Of a DNA stretch of 64,000 nucleotides, positions 49,705 to 57,775 are shown in pieces (the stretch's first letter is position 1; each line of letters starts with the position of its first letter). A program made the translations under genes and the position numbers. Source of the stretch: JAYPAN01 sp038123715 (GTDB taxonomy: Bacteria > Pseudomonadota > Alphaproteobacteria > RS24). Under the pieces are notes generated by a model. It ran no database searches. It worked only from the letters and a program-made list of their open reading frames with translations, and was not told where the DNA came from. The DNA lies in assembly GCA_038123715.1 (NCBI GenBank), contig JAYPAN010000003.1:1-64000 (forward strand), given 5' to 3'.

Positions 49705-51822
49705 ATGGAGATTCCCAGAATCAGGCAGGATTTAAGGCTGTTGCCGGGCAGCGGCAATGAGGCTGGCGAGCAGGGTTGGTTGCTGTATGACCCGCTGCGC
49801 CATCAGTATTTTTCGCTTGGCCGCACCGGCGTTGTCTTGCTTGATTTGTTTCGTAAAACCGGTTCACTGGCGGCGCTGAAAGCGCAAATCCGCCAAGCCA
49901 AGCTTGATATTGATGATTATGACATTGAGAAATTCATCGCCTTTACGCGCGAGAATTTTCTGGTCGCCGGTCAGGATGCCGGGCATGTGCGCCAATTGGC
50001 AGAGAACCGGCAACGCCGTCAAACGCATTGGTTTATGTGGCTGGTGCATAATTATCTGTTCATCAAAATCCCGCTTATCCGTCCCGACCGCGCTTTGGCG
50101 CGGCTTTTGCCGATATTGGGCTTATTGGCCGGGCGGGGCTTTCGACTGCTTGTCTATGCGCTGGGGGTCTATGGCCTGTTCAACCTGTTCTACCAATGGG
50201 AAGCCTTTGGCAGTGCCTTCAGCTATTTTTTCAATATGCAGGGCATGGTCTATTACCTGCTGGCGCTGGTCGGGGTGAAAATGGCGCATGAGCTGGGTCA
50301 CGCGCTGGTTGCCAAATATCACGGCCTGCGCGTCAGCTCAATGGGTGTGGCGCTGCTGGTGCTGTTTCCGGTGCTTTATACGGACAATACTGATGCGTGG
50401 CGGCTGGTTGATGCGCGCAAGAAATTGCAAATCGTCCTTGCCGGTATTTTGGTGGAATTGCATATCGCCCTATTGGCGCTGTTTGCCTGGGGGGTAATGG
50501 ATGACGGGCCGCTCCGCAGCGTCGCCTATTTTCTGACCACAGCCAGCATTGTCGGCTCGCTTCTGGTCAATCTCAATCCGTTTATGCGGTTTGACGGCTA
50601 TTATGCGCTGGCTGATTATCTTGGTATGCAAAACCTCCAGCCGCGTGCCTTTGCGCTGGCGCGCTGGCAAATGCGGCAATGGCTGTTTGGCCTGCCCGAA
50701 CCAGTGCCGGAACCTTTTGACCGGCAACGTCATTATTTCCTCGTCTTTTACAGCTTTGCCACTTGGGCTTACCGGTTTTTCCTATTTATCGGTATTGCTC
50801 TGCTGGTCTATTTTTTCGCCTTCAAACTTTTGGGGCTATTTCTTTTCATTGTCGAAATTGGCTGGTTTATTCTTCGCCCGATTGTCAATGAAATGCGCCA
50901 ATGGTGGCAAAGGCGCGCGCTGTTCTCTATGAACCGAAACACCATCCGCACGCTGTTGCTGTTGGGCGGGCTGGTTTGTCTTATTGCCCTGCCTTGGCGC
51001 AGCGGGTTTTCAGTGCCTGCCGTTTTGGAGGCCGAACGGCAAATGCAGCTTTTCCTGCCCGAAGCCGCGCTGGTTGAAACCGTGCATGTAAGCGATGGCG
51101 CACAAGTCAAGCCCGGCGATATTTTGCTGACCGCGCGCAGTGCCGCGCTGACCCATGACATTGAGACCGAGCAACGCAAAATTCGCCTGCTGCAGGCCTA
51201 TGTTCGCCGCCATGCCGCCTCGCGCGAAAATCTGCGCGACAAGCTGGTGCGTGAGGAAGAACTCGCCGCCGGTGAAAGCCGATTGCGCGGGCTTTTGGAA
51301 CGGCGCGAAAGGCTGAGTGTGCGTGCTACCATTGGCGGGCGCGTCAGCCTGTCAAACGAGCTGCAAGCCGGACGCTGGCATCGTTCCGATGAGCAGCTTA
51401 TTTTCATTTACAGCGACAATGCGCGGCGCATCACCGCCTATATTGAGGAAGGGCGGCTTGAAAAACTGTCACCCGAAGCCGACGGGGTTTTTCTGGCCGA
51501 TAATGGGCTGCATCCGGCTATGCCCGCGCGCCTGCAAGTGTTGGATGAAACGGCGGTGACAAATCTTGCCCATCGCGCAATGGCCTCACCGCATGGCGGG
51601 CCAATCGCCACGCGCGAAGAGCCGGAAGCGCCGGAAATATGGCGGCCTGAAACAGCGATTTACAAAACCGTCTTCATGCCCACTGCACATGTCGAAACCG
51701 GCAAAGACACGATTGGTCATGATATTCTCGGCGAGCTGCACATCCGCACTGCACCCTATTCGCCCCTGTCGCAATTATGGAAACAGATTTCCGCGCTGTT
51801 CATCCGCGAAAGCGGGTTTTAA
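49705..51822 (+). CDS. M50-family membrane zinc protease with N-terminal PqqD/RRE-like and C-terminal HlyD-like domains
   Basis: A 705-residue protein with four parts. Residues about 24-88 (GWLLYDPLRHQYFSLGRTG to DIEKFIAFTRENFLV) resemble a PqqD/RRE winged-helix peptide-recognition domain. Residues about 140-400 are a multi-pass core with the M50 zinc motif HELGH (195-199) and the distal aspartate motif NPFMRFDGYY (291-300), as in the YydH-type peptide zinc metalloprotease family. After a further membrane segment (413-430), residues about 440-580 form a HlyD-like lipoyl/hairpin domain (FLPEAALVETVHVSDGAQVK). The C-terminal ~100 residues are periplasmic. No ABC ATPase or RND pump is near, so this protein may be the inner-membrane engine. 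It is convergent with the TolC-like gene, 16 bases apart. Confidence 0.82.
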   Translation: MEIPRIRQDLRLLPGSGNEAGEQGWLLYDPLRHQYFSLGRTGVVLLDLFRKTGSLAALKAQIRQAKLDIDDYDIEKFIAFTRENFLVAGQDAGHVRQLAENRQRRQTHWFMWLVHNYLFIKIPLIRPDRALARLLPILGLLAGRGFRLLVYALGVYGLFNLFYQWEAFGSAFSYFFNMQGMVYYLLALVGVKMAHELGHALVAKYHGLRVSSMGVALLVLFPVLYTDNTDAWRLVDARKKLQIVLAGILVELHIALLALFAWGVMDDGPLRSVAYFLTTASIVGSLLVNLNPFMRFDGYYALADYLGMQNLQPRAFALARWQMRQWLFGLPEPVPEPFDRQRHYFLVFYSFATWAYRFFLFIGIALLVYFFAFKLLGLFLFIVEIGWFILRPIVNEMRQWWQRRALFSMNRNTIRTLLLLGGLVCLIALPWRSGFSVPAVLEAERQMQLFLPEAALVETVHVSDGAQVKPGDILLTARSAALTHDIETEQRKIRLLQAYVRRHAASRENLRDKLVREEELAAGESRLRGLLERRERLSVRATIGGRVSLSNELQAGRWHRSDEQLIFIYSDNARRITAYIEEGRLEKLSPEADGVFLADNGLHPAMPARLQVLDETAVTNLAHRAMASPHGGPIATREEPEAPEIWRPETAIYKTVFMPTAHVETGKDTIGHDILGELHIRTAPYSPLSQLWKQISALFIRESGF

Positions 51823-51838
51823 GGATTTTAAGCTGCGC

Positions 51839-53992
51839 CTAATCGCGCGTTACAAAGGCATCGGTAATGCCTGCTTCGCGCACTTTTGCCAGAACCGATT
51901 GCACTTCAGCATTGTTGAAAGCCGGAATGATAATCCGGTATAGCGGCGGATTGCGTTTCTTGGTTTTGCGAACAAAGGCTTTCAAGCCGGTAATGCGCTC
52001 GCTGGACGCAGCAAAGGATTTGGCGTCCTCATATTTGGTGAAAGCGCGTATTTGCACAAAGCGTGAGGCTGTGCCGCTGCGTTTTGCGGGTTTGGCTTTC
52101 GGTTTCGATTGCGCCGCCGGAGCAGGCTTGCGTGCCTGTGCCGAACGCGATGACAGCGATGTCGTCGGTTTTATGGCGGGCGGCACGGCAGCAACAGGCT
52201 GGCGCGCAATGCCGGTTTTTGGGATTTCAAGAATAAACGAATCCGACACACGCAAATTGGCATATTGGGCAATCACCCGAATGGGGATATTGCCGGCATC
52301 TTGCGGCGGTGTGCCAAAAAATTTCCGCGCCGACGCATCAAATTTCAGCCAGTTTGGCAATGATGTGCCGTCCTGCCGTGTCGCATAATAGCGCAGATTT
52401 TGACCGGCAGAGAATGTGCGCTCATTAAACACAAATCCGTCAGGCCCAAGCCTTGGCGACTGGGTCTGTATCGGCGTAATGACATCCTGATCACCGCCAA
52501 CCACTCTGGTATATTTCCGCATCCAATTTTGCAGATTATTTTCAATCGCCCGCGTCAAGTCATCAACCGAGCGCGTATTGATATTGTCCGGCACAATATC
52601 AAGCCCGATAGAAGCATAAATCGCCCCATAGCTGTTTTGCAATTCGGCAAAGGCGATATCGCGGCGCATATTGGCGAGCAACAGGCTGGCCTCTTGGCGG
52701 ATAACTTCCAACTCGCCAAATTTGGCAACGCGCTGGGCGTCGCGGGTCTGGCGCGTCAAACGCTGCGAGACATCAAGAAACCTTTCGGAGGTTTCATATT
52801 CGCGCCGCGCTTGGGCGAAATTCATATTGGCAATATGCACTTGCGACAGCACCGCCATAGAAAGCGCAAGGCGCTGGGCTTCGGCCAGTGAGACCCGCGC
52901 TTCGGCTACACGCCGCGCGGCTGACGCTGAAAACACCGAAAACAGGTTCCAGTTCATTTGCGCGGCCAATTCGGCCGAGTCGCTATATTTCAAATAGTCG
53001 CTGTCATCATAGCTGAAATTGGCATTCAATGTGACGCCCGGCAGCATGGACAAAATAGATGCGCGCACTTCGCGCCGCGACAGGCGTTGTTGATATTGCG
53101 CTTCCATCAGCTCCGGCCGGTTAATCAGCGCCGAGCGCTCCATTAAAGCCATATTCATCGCAATTTCCGGGATGATATAGTCAAACTTCGCCAGCCGGTA
53201 ATCTTGACCCGGCAGCAGCCCCATAAGCTGACCAAGCTCCAACTTGGCGGTCATCAGCACACGTTGTTGCGTGTGCAATGTGCGGCGGATTTCAAGCAAT
53301 TCTTTTTGATAGAGCAAGGCATCGGTCGGTGAGGACAGGCGACGGCGTTCAATTTGGCGGCTATCCTCCAGCGCCCTGTCCACACGGCGCAGCAAGGGCG
53401 CCAATTCGCTGAGCAGGTTTTGCGCGGCAATCGCCTTGAAATAGGCGGCGCGCACTTCGCGGCTGATATTGTGAGCGACTTTGCGCTGGCGTTCCAAAGC
53501 CACCATGCGCCGGTCGGCATTTTGTCCGGCGCGCACATAAGACAAGCCAAAATCCAGCAGATTCCAGCTTAACTCCGCACCTGCCGTGGCGCGCTGCTTG
53601 TCTTGCGATACGGAATAGACCGGTTGGTCGGGCAACGGGTCGGGTTCATCGCCGTTAAATGTGGTGCTGACCGAGGCGGCATATTGGTCGCGCATGCTGT
53701 AACCGGCGCGCAGTGCCAAAGCCGGCAGCAAATCCATATTGGCAAGGTCAAGCTGACGTTGGCTCAGTGCCGCTTCCATAGCGGCCAGCTTATGCTCGCG
53801 ATTGAACAATATAGCGCGCGCAATCGCTTCATAGAGGTCAACCGGTCTTTGCAAAGGCTCCGGTGTCGAGCTAATGGCGACAAAATCTGAATTGGCTTGC
53901 TTTTTGATTTCCTGCAAGGAAAGGGATTGCGGTTTCTGCCCGCATGACGCGAGGACAAACCCACATAAACTGACCAACACTACCAGGCGCAT
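51839..53992 (-). CDS. TolC-family outer-membrane lipoprotein with cadherin-like and SPOR domains
   Basis: A 717-residue outer-membrane channel of unusual build. The signal ends in a lipobox (CGFVLASC-GQ). Residues about 45-480 are two OEP/TolC repeats (DLYEAIARAILFNREHKLAAMEAALSQ onward, with long helical pairs). Next comes a cadherin-like (CADG/He_PIG) module of about 75 residues containing LPNWLKFDASARKFFGTPP. A proline/lysine linker then leads to a C-terminal SPOR domain (FVQIRAFTKYEDAKSFAASS), which binds glycan strands at septal peptidoglycan. ATG 53992 is preferred, with GGGGAAGGG upstream; ATG 54007 is an alternative. The SPOR part predicts location at the division site. Confidence 0.85.
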   Translation of the reverse strand: MRLVVLVSLCGFVLASCGQKPQSLSLQEIKKQANSDFVAISSTPEPLQRPVDLYEAIARAILFNREHKLAAMEAALSQRQLDLANMDLLPALALRAGYSMRDQYAASVSTTFNGDEPDPLPDQPVYSVSQDKQRATAGAELSWNLLDFGLSYVRAGQNADRRMVALERQRKVAHNISREVRAAYFKAIAAQNLLSELAPLLRRVDRALEDSRQIERRRLSSPTDALLYQKELLEIRRTLHTQQRVLMTAKLELGQLMGLLPGQDYRLAKFDYIIPEIAMNMALMERSALINRPELMEAQYQQRLSRREVRASILSMLPGVTLNANFSYDDSDYLKYSDSAELAAQMNWNLFSVFSASAARRVAEARVSLAEAQRLALSMAVLSQVHIANMNFAQARREYETSERFLDVSQRLTRQTRDAQRVAKFGELEVIRQEASLLLANMRRDIAFAELQNSYGAIYASIGLDIVPDNINTRSVDDLTRAIENNLQNWMRKYTRVVGGDQDVITPIQTQSPRLGPDGFVFNERTFSAGQNLRYYATRQDGTSLPNWLKFDASARKFFGTPPQDAGNIPIRVIAQYANLRVSDSFILEIPKTGIARQPVAAVPPAIKPTTSLSSRSAQARKPAPAAQSKPKAKPAKRSGTASRFVQIRAFTKYEDAKSFAASSERITGLKAFVRKTKKRNPPLYRIIIPAFNNAEVQSVLAKVREAGITDAFVTRD

Positions 53993-54014
53993 CAGGCCCT
54001 TCCCCATGCGAACT

Positions 54015-54029
54015 ATGAAACTGTTTCAT
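54015..54029. promoter_or_regulatory. Perfect 15-bp palindromic operator, likely TetR binding site
   Basis: ATGAAACTGTTTCAT is a 7-1-7 perfect inverted repeat in the divergent region between the TolC-like gene and tetR. It overlaps the predicted TolC-gene -10 by two bases and covers the expected transcription start. TetR-family operators often have this TGAAAC-N-GTTTCA form. Confidence 0.7.
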
Positions 54030-54056
54030 TTTACTTACTGATTCGCCGGAAGTCAT
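54028..54056 (-). promoter_or_regulatory. Promoter of the TolC-like gene
   Basis: On the minus strand ATGACT (54051-54056) is followed after 17 bases by TAAAAT (54028-54033), a five-of-six -10 match. The palindromic operator sits directly downstream. Confidence 0.5.
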
Positions 54057-54129
54057 TTTAATGTCACTCATTTTTGTTTTTTCAATAGCCCGTTTATGCG
54101 ATATTTGACGCAGTAAGGGAGTATGGTTC

Positions 54130-54747
54130 ATGGAAACGAACATTCGTGAGTTGCCGTTGCAGGAACGCTCACGCCAGCGCGTTGAAATGGTCGTGGAAGC
54201 GACAAAAATTGTTTTGGTAGAGAAGGGTTACAGTGACTTGACCTTGGCCGCGGTTTGCGACCAAGCCGATATCAAGCAGACCTCCATTTATCGTTATTGG
54301 CCGAATAAACAGGCGCTCTTGGCAACTATGGCGCAGCAATTTGAAGAAGATTATGCCGTCTTGTCGGCTGCTCTCACAGAAAAAGTGACTGAGGGTCACT
54401 GGCATGATTTGTTCAAAGATAATATCGACATGTTAGAGACTTATCTGGATGAAAACCCTTGGTTTACCGAGGCGCAAAATGCCATTAAGACGGAAAAAGC
54501 CCTGATGTCGCGCTATCGTAACATGTTGTCTTATTTCACGGTGCAATATAACCATATTCTGCGGCGAGCCGGTCTCAATGCACCAGCCGAACATGAAGCC
54601 GCAATAGCGCGCATGGTTGTTTCGGTCTTGGATATGTTTTTGATGGAATTGGGGCGCAATAATGACAATAAATTGCAAATTGCAGAGATGAAAAGAGAAA
54701 CCCTGAACATAATTATCCGCTATCTTGAGCCATTTATGGCGTCATAA
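54130..54747 (+). CDS. TetR-family transcriptional regulator
   Basis: A 205-residue repressor-type protein. The N-terminal helix-turn-helix is clear (QRVEMVVEATKIVLVEKGYSDLTLAAVCDQ, then IKQTSIYRYWPNKQALL), and the C-terminal helical domain would bind a ligand that is not predictable. GGGAG lies nine bases before ATG 54130. It is divergent from the TolC-like gene across 137 bases that contain a perfect palindrome, so it probably represses that gene and perhaps itself. Its codon and base use look less GC-rich than its neighbours, judged by eye. Confidence 0.9.
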   Translation: METNIRELPLQERSRQRVEMVVEATKIVLVEKGYSDLTLAAVCDQADIKQTSIYRYWPNKQALLATMAQQFEEDYAVLSAALTEKVTEGHWHDLFKDNIDMLETYLDENPWFTEAQNAIKTEKALMSRYRNMLSYFTVQYNHILRRAGLNAPAEHEAAIARMVVSVLDMFLMELGRNNDNKLQIAEMKRETLNIIIRYLEPFMAS

Positions 54748-54774
54748 AGCCGGTTTTAGCCTGCGTGACCCCTC

Positions 54775-57765
54775 TTATCTGGGGGTCAGCGCATAGCTTG
54801 GGCTGTCCGGATTAAGCGCTGCGCCTTCCGAGCCAAGAGTGCCGCGCGTGTCATACAGGCGTTGCGCCGCCAACAGGCTGTGGGTTTCCGCCCCGTCATG
54901 ATTGGCCAATGGATAGGGCGCCAGCGACACAATGGGGGCCATACGCACATTGGGGTGATTATCTTCGGCACAGGAGCCGGAATTGCCAGTGCAGGTTTGG
55001 CGAATAGCGGCCAGCGCCGTGTCCTGGCTGTCGAAATGGCACATCGCTCCACCCATCGCACTGCCGGGCGACAAACAACCCGTGTCAAAGCCAAGGCCAT
55101 TCATTTGCGTGCGCCATGAACCACTGGCTTGCGTGCCGTCAGCGGCAGAAAAATCGGCAAACACGCCACTGGCAATGATATCGGCCTGCCGGTCGGCGTA
55201 ATTTATTGACACAGTCAGATTGGCGCGCGCTGTGCCGGTCTCGCCCTCTATGTTTTGACCGCCTGAAAAATTGCCCTGACCGGTGGTGAACCGGTCATAA
55301 AATGCGGTGAAATCGGGCTGATAACCGGCCAGCGAATAATGCCGCCCCTCGGTCAATGGGCTTTGCGTGTCCAGCGAGGCCAGAAAAGCCCTGCAATTAT
55401 CGCTGGCGCAATCCGAGGCCACGGCCAGCCGGACATAGCGGTCATAAGCCGTGTCGCCTTCGCCAATCGAATAATGCAGGGTGATATCGCCGGGCAGGCC
55501 AGGCGTGCCGGTGCCGACCACATTGCCGTCCTCATTATTGGTAATCGTAATCCAGTCGGGCAAATCCTGCTGGTTGACCAGCGTGCCGTTTTCAACAAGA
55601 TTGACCGCCGCACCGGCCTGCACCTCCACCCGGCGGCTGATAATTTTGCTTTCGGCCGAACCGGCAGTGCCGGAAATGGTGAAATTCTGGGTGATGCGCT
55701 TTTCGACACCATCGGCGCCGGTCACACCAATACGCAATTCATAAGCCTCCGCCTCAGGCGTCTGGCCGCCGACCATTAAAAGTCGATCGCCATCAATGCG
55801 GAACAGGCCGTCACCGCCCGATATCAGCCGATAAGTTGGCTGGCTGCCATCGTCCTCGCGCAGGCTTATTTTGGCAATTTCAACATCGCGCAGGCTGTCG
55901 TCGGGAGCCAATGAGGCCACAAGATTGGCGCAAAACTGCCCCATATCATGACCCAGCGCTTCAATGCCGAAACTGCCAGAGCCGTCCGAGGCGCAGCCAT
56001 AGCGGGCAATATACAAAACACCGGAATCAAAGCCATAACCCGCCACATGCGGATTGGCGTCGCTGGTCTGCAACAGCGCTTCGGCATTGCTCAGATCGGA
56101 GAAGCTGAATAAGGGAAATCCGTCAGCATGGGCGTGGGCGATGTTTTGCACGCCCGCCGTTAAGGCATTATCCGCCGTCGCGGGAGCCAGGCTCAGCGTT
56201 TGCGCCGTTTGACCATTGGCTGAATAGGACGCGCCATTTTGAAAAATATCCAGATGCGCGGAGACCGACGCCGCCTGTGCCGTGCCGGGTTGACCCAGCG
56301 CCAAGACCCGCCCGCCATTGCTGGTGAAATTCGCCAAGACCGTTTGTTCATCGGCGGACAGCGTGCCATTGAGGAAATAGGCGCTGCCGGATAAATTGGC
56401 TATCGCCAAAATCCCGTCATAATCGTCCAGACTGACCGCGCCATGCACCAAATCGCCATTGCTGTCGGCGACATTGCCGCTTAACCGATAAACAAAGGGC
56501 AGATTGTCAAATTGCGGCAGAGAGCTGCCTTCGGCGGCGATGCTGTTGGGGAATTTTTCACGCAACAATTTCCGCAAGACGGAAAAATAGGCAGGGCTGG
56601 CGACCATATTGTTCCACTGGCTGCCATAGCGAACAAGGATTTTGCTGTCGGAGACGAAAAACGGATTGGCCGGAATCACCCCATTGGAAAAGGAAACCAA
56701 TTCGCTTTCGACAATGGCACCGGCCTGCTCGGTCTGATTGTTCTCGTTCAAATCCAAGGTCAACTGTGCCAAATCCAGCTGTGGCTGATTGTTCGGATTG
56801 CGGCTCGGCGCGGTCACGATGATATTAACAATCTGGTTGAGACTACCGCTTGCATCCGGCGTTTCGCCAATGCCGGTCAGGGCTTCGTCAAATTGTGAGA
56901 CATTATCCGATGCGCTGCTGCCGCCATCTTCTGCGCTGCTGCCATCTTCTGTGCTGCCGCCAGTGCCATCATCATTGCCGCTGCTGGCGGTCTGTTCGGA
57001 TTCACTTTCGTCGGATGAACTGGCATCAGTTGAATTGGCATCATCTGTGTCGTCCTGCCCGCCGCTATCGGCTGAAGCCGCATTATCCTGAGATGGGGCC
57101 ATCATCATGTTAATGTCTTGCGGCGGCACAAATCGCGGCACACCGAGCGTGCCTTCAACACCAATTTCAATGCCCCAGCCGGGTCGGGCAATGGTGACAG
57201 TGCCGGCAGGCGAGGAAATTTCCATTTCACCCGACAGCAAAACCAGACGACTGCCCGCCGCGCTGTGACGCGCAAGAATTTCCGTGCCGCGAATCCCGAT
57301 AGACGCTTTGCCCACTTTCAGCGACACTTTATCGCCGGCCTTTTTGGCAATGTTACCCGACACAAAGCGCATGCTGCCGCCGACCAGACGGGCGGTCAAT
57401 GAGCCGTCACCGGCGCCGGGGTCATAGACAAATTCGTCAAACACAACCGAACTGCCCGGCCCCATTGAAAACACGCTTTCATCTTGCAACAAAACTTGCG
57501 CCTTTGTGCGCGTGCCGGTTCTGACCTCATCATTCAAAAACACATCGTCACCGGCGGCCAAGTCACGCGCCCTCGGACGGTCATCGTGTAGATAGCTGGC
57601 CGACATCGGGCCGGTTGAGACCGCCACAATGCCCGAAAGCGGGCGCGCCTCGGTTTTGTTTATCGCCGCAGCTGTGACAAGCAAGGCAGAGCCGGCCATA
57701 ATGGCAATGGCCGCCATACGAACTATGCGGCGGGGCTTGGCGGATATGGCAGGCAAATTAAACAA
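54775..57765 (-). CDS. Large secreted FecR-domain protein with cadherin-like modules
   Basis: A 996-residue exported protein. The start is a TTG (57765) with AGGAG just upstream; an ATG at 57717 lacks the basic n-region KPRRIVR. A signal peptide is followed by a FecR domain (about 44-200, with DDVFLNDEVRTGTRTKAQVL and SIGIRGTEI), then an acidic Ser/Asp-rich low-complexity linker (about 225-290), a mixed alpha/beta region that recalls ThuA/GATase-like folds, two cadherin-like modules (LREDDGSQPTYRLISGGDGLFRI and LPDWITITNNEDGNVVGTG), and a C-terminal beta-rich part with several cysteines (INYADRQADIIASGVFADF). No lipobox. It lies 10 bases after the beta-barrel gene. It looks like the surface-exposed product of the system, but this is unproven. 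Confidence 0.8.
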   Translation of the reverse strand: MFNLPAISAKPRRIVRMAAIAIMAGSALLVTAAAINKTEARPLSGIVAVSTGPMSASYLHDDRPRARDLAAGDDVFLNDEVRTGTRTKAQVLLQDESVFSMGPGSSVVFDEFVYDPGAGDGSLTARLVGGSMRFVSGNIAKKAGDKVSLKVGKASIGIRGTEILARHSAAGSRLVLLSGEMEISSPAGTVTIARPGWGIEIGVEGTLGVPRFVPPQDINMMMAPSQDNAASADSGGQDDTDDANSTDASSSDESESEQTASSGNDDGTGGSTEDGSSAEDGGSSASDNVSQFDEALTGIGETPDASGSLNQIVNIIVTAPSRNPNNQPQLDLAQLTLDLNENNQTEQAGAIVESELVSFSNGVIPANPFFVSDSKILVRYGSQWNNMVASPAYFSVLRKLLREKFPNSIAAEGSSLPQFDNLPFVYRLSGNVADSNGDLVHGAVSLDDYDGILAIANLSGSAYFLNGTLSADEQTVLANFTSNGGRVLALGQPGTAQAASVSAHLDIFQNGASYSANGQTAQTLSLAPATADNALTAGVQNIAHAHADGFPLFSFSDLSNAEALLQTSDANPHVAGYGFDSGVLYIARYGCASDGSGSFGIEALGHDMGQFCANLVASLAPDDSLRDVEIAKISLREDDGSQPTYRLISGGDGLFRIDGDRLLMVGGQTPEAEAYELRIGVTGADGVEKRITQNFTISGTAGSAESKIISRRVEVQAGAAVNLVENGTLVNQQDLPDWITITNNEDGNVVGTGTPGLPGDITLHYSIGEGDTAYDRYVRLAVASDCASDNCRAFLASLDTQSPLTEGRHYSLAGYQPDFTAFYDRFTTGQGNFSGGQNIEGETGTARANLTVSINYADRQADIIASGVFADFSAADGTQASGSWRTQMNGLGFDTGCLSPGSAMGGAMCHFDSQDTALAAIRQTCTGNSGSCAEDNHPNVRMAPIVSLAPYPLANHDGAETHSLLAAQRLYDTRGTLGSEGAALNPDSPSYALTPR

Positions 57766-57775
57766 GGCGGCGCTC

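Noticed and set aside
47611..51822. Ordinary RND or ABC drug-efflux operon
   Set aside because: There is no RND, ABC or MFS transporter. The third gene has a protease active site (HELGH) and an M50 membrane core instead.
54766..54788. Terminator hairpin (TGACCCC/GGGGTCA) between tetR and the FecR gene
   Set aside because: The stem is good and sits between convergent genes, but no T tract follows on either strand.
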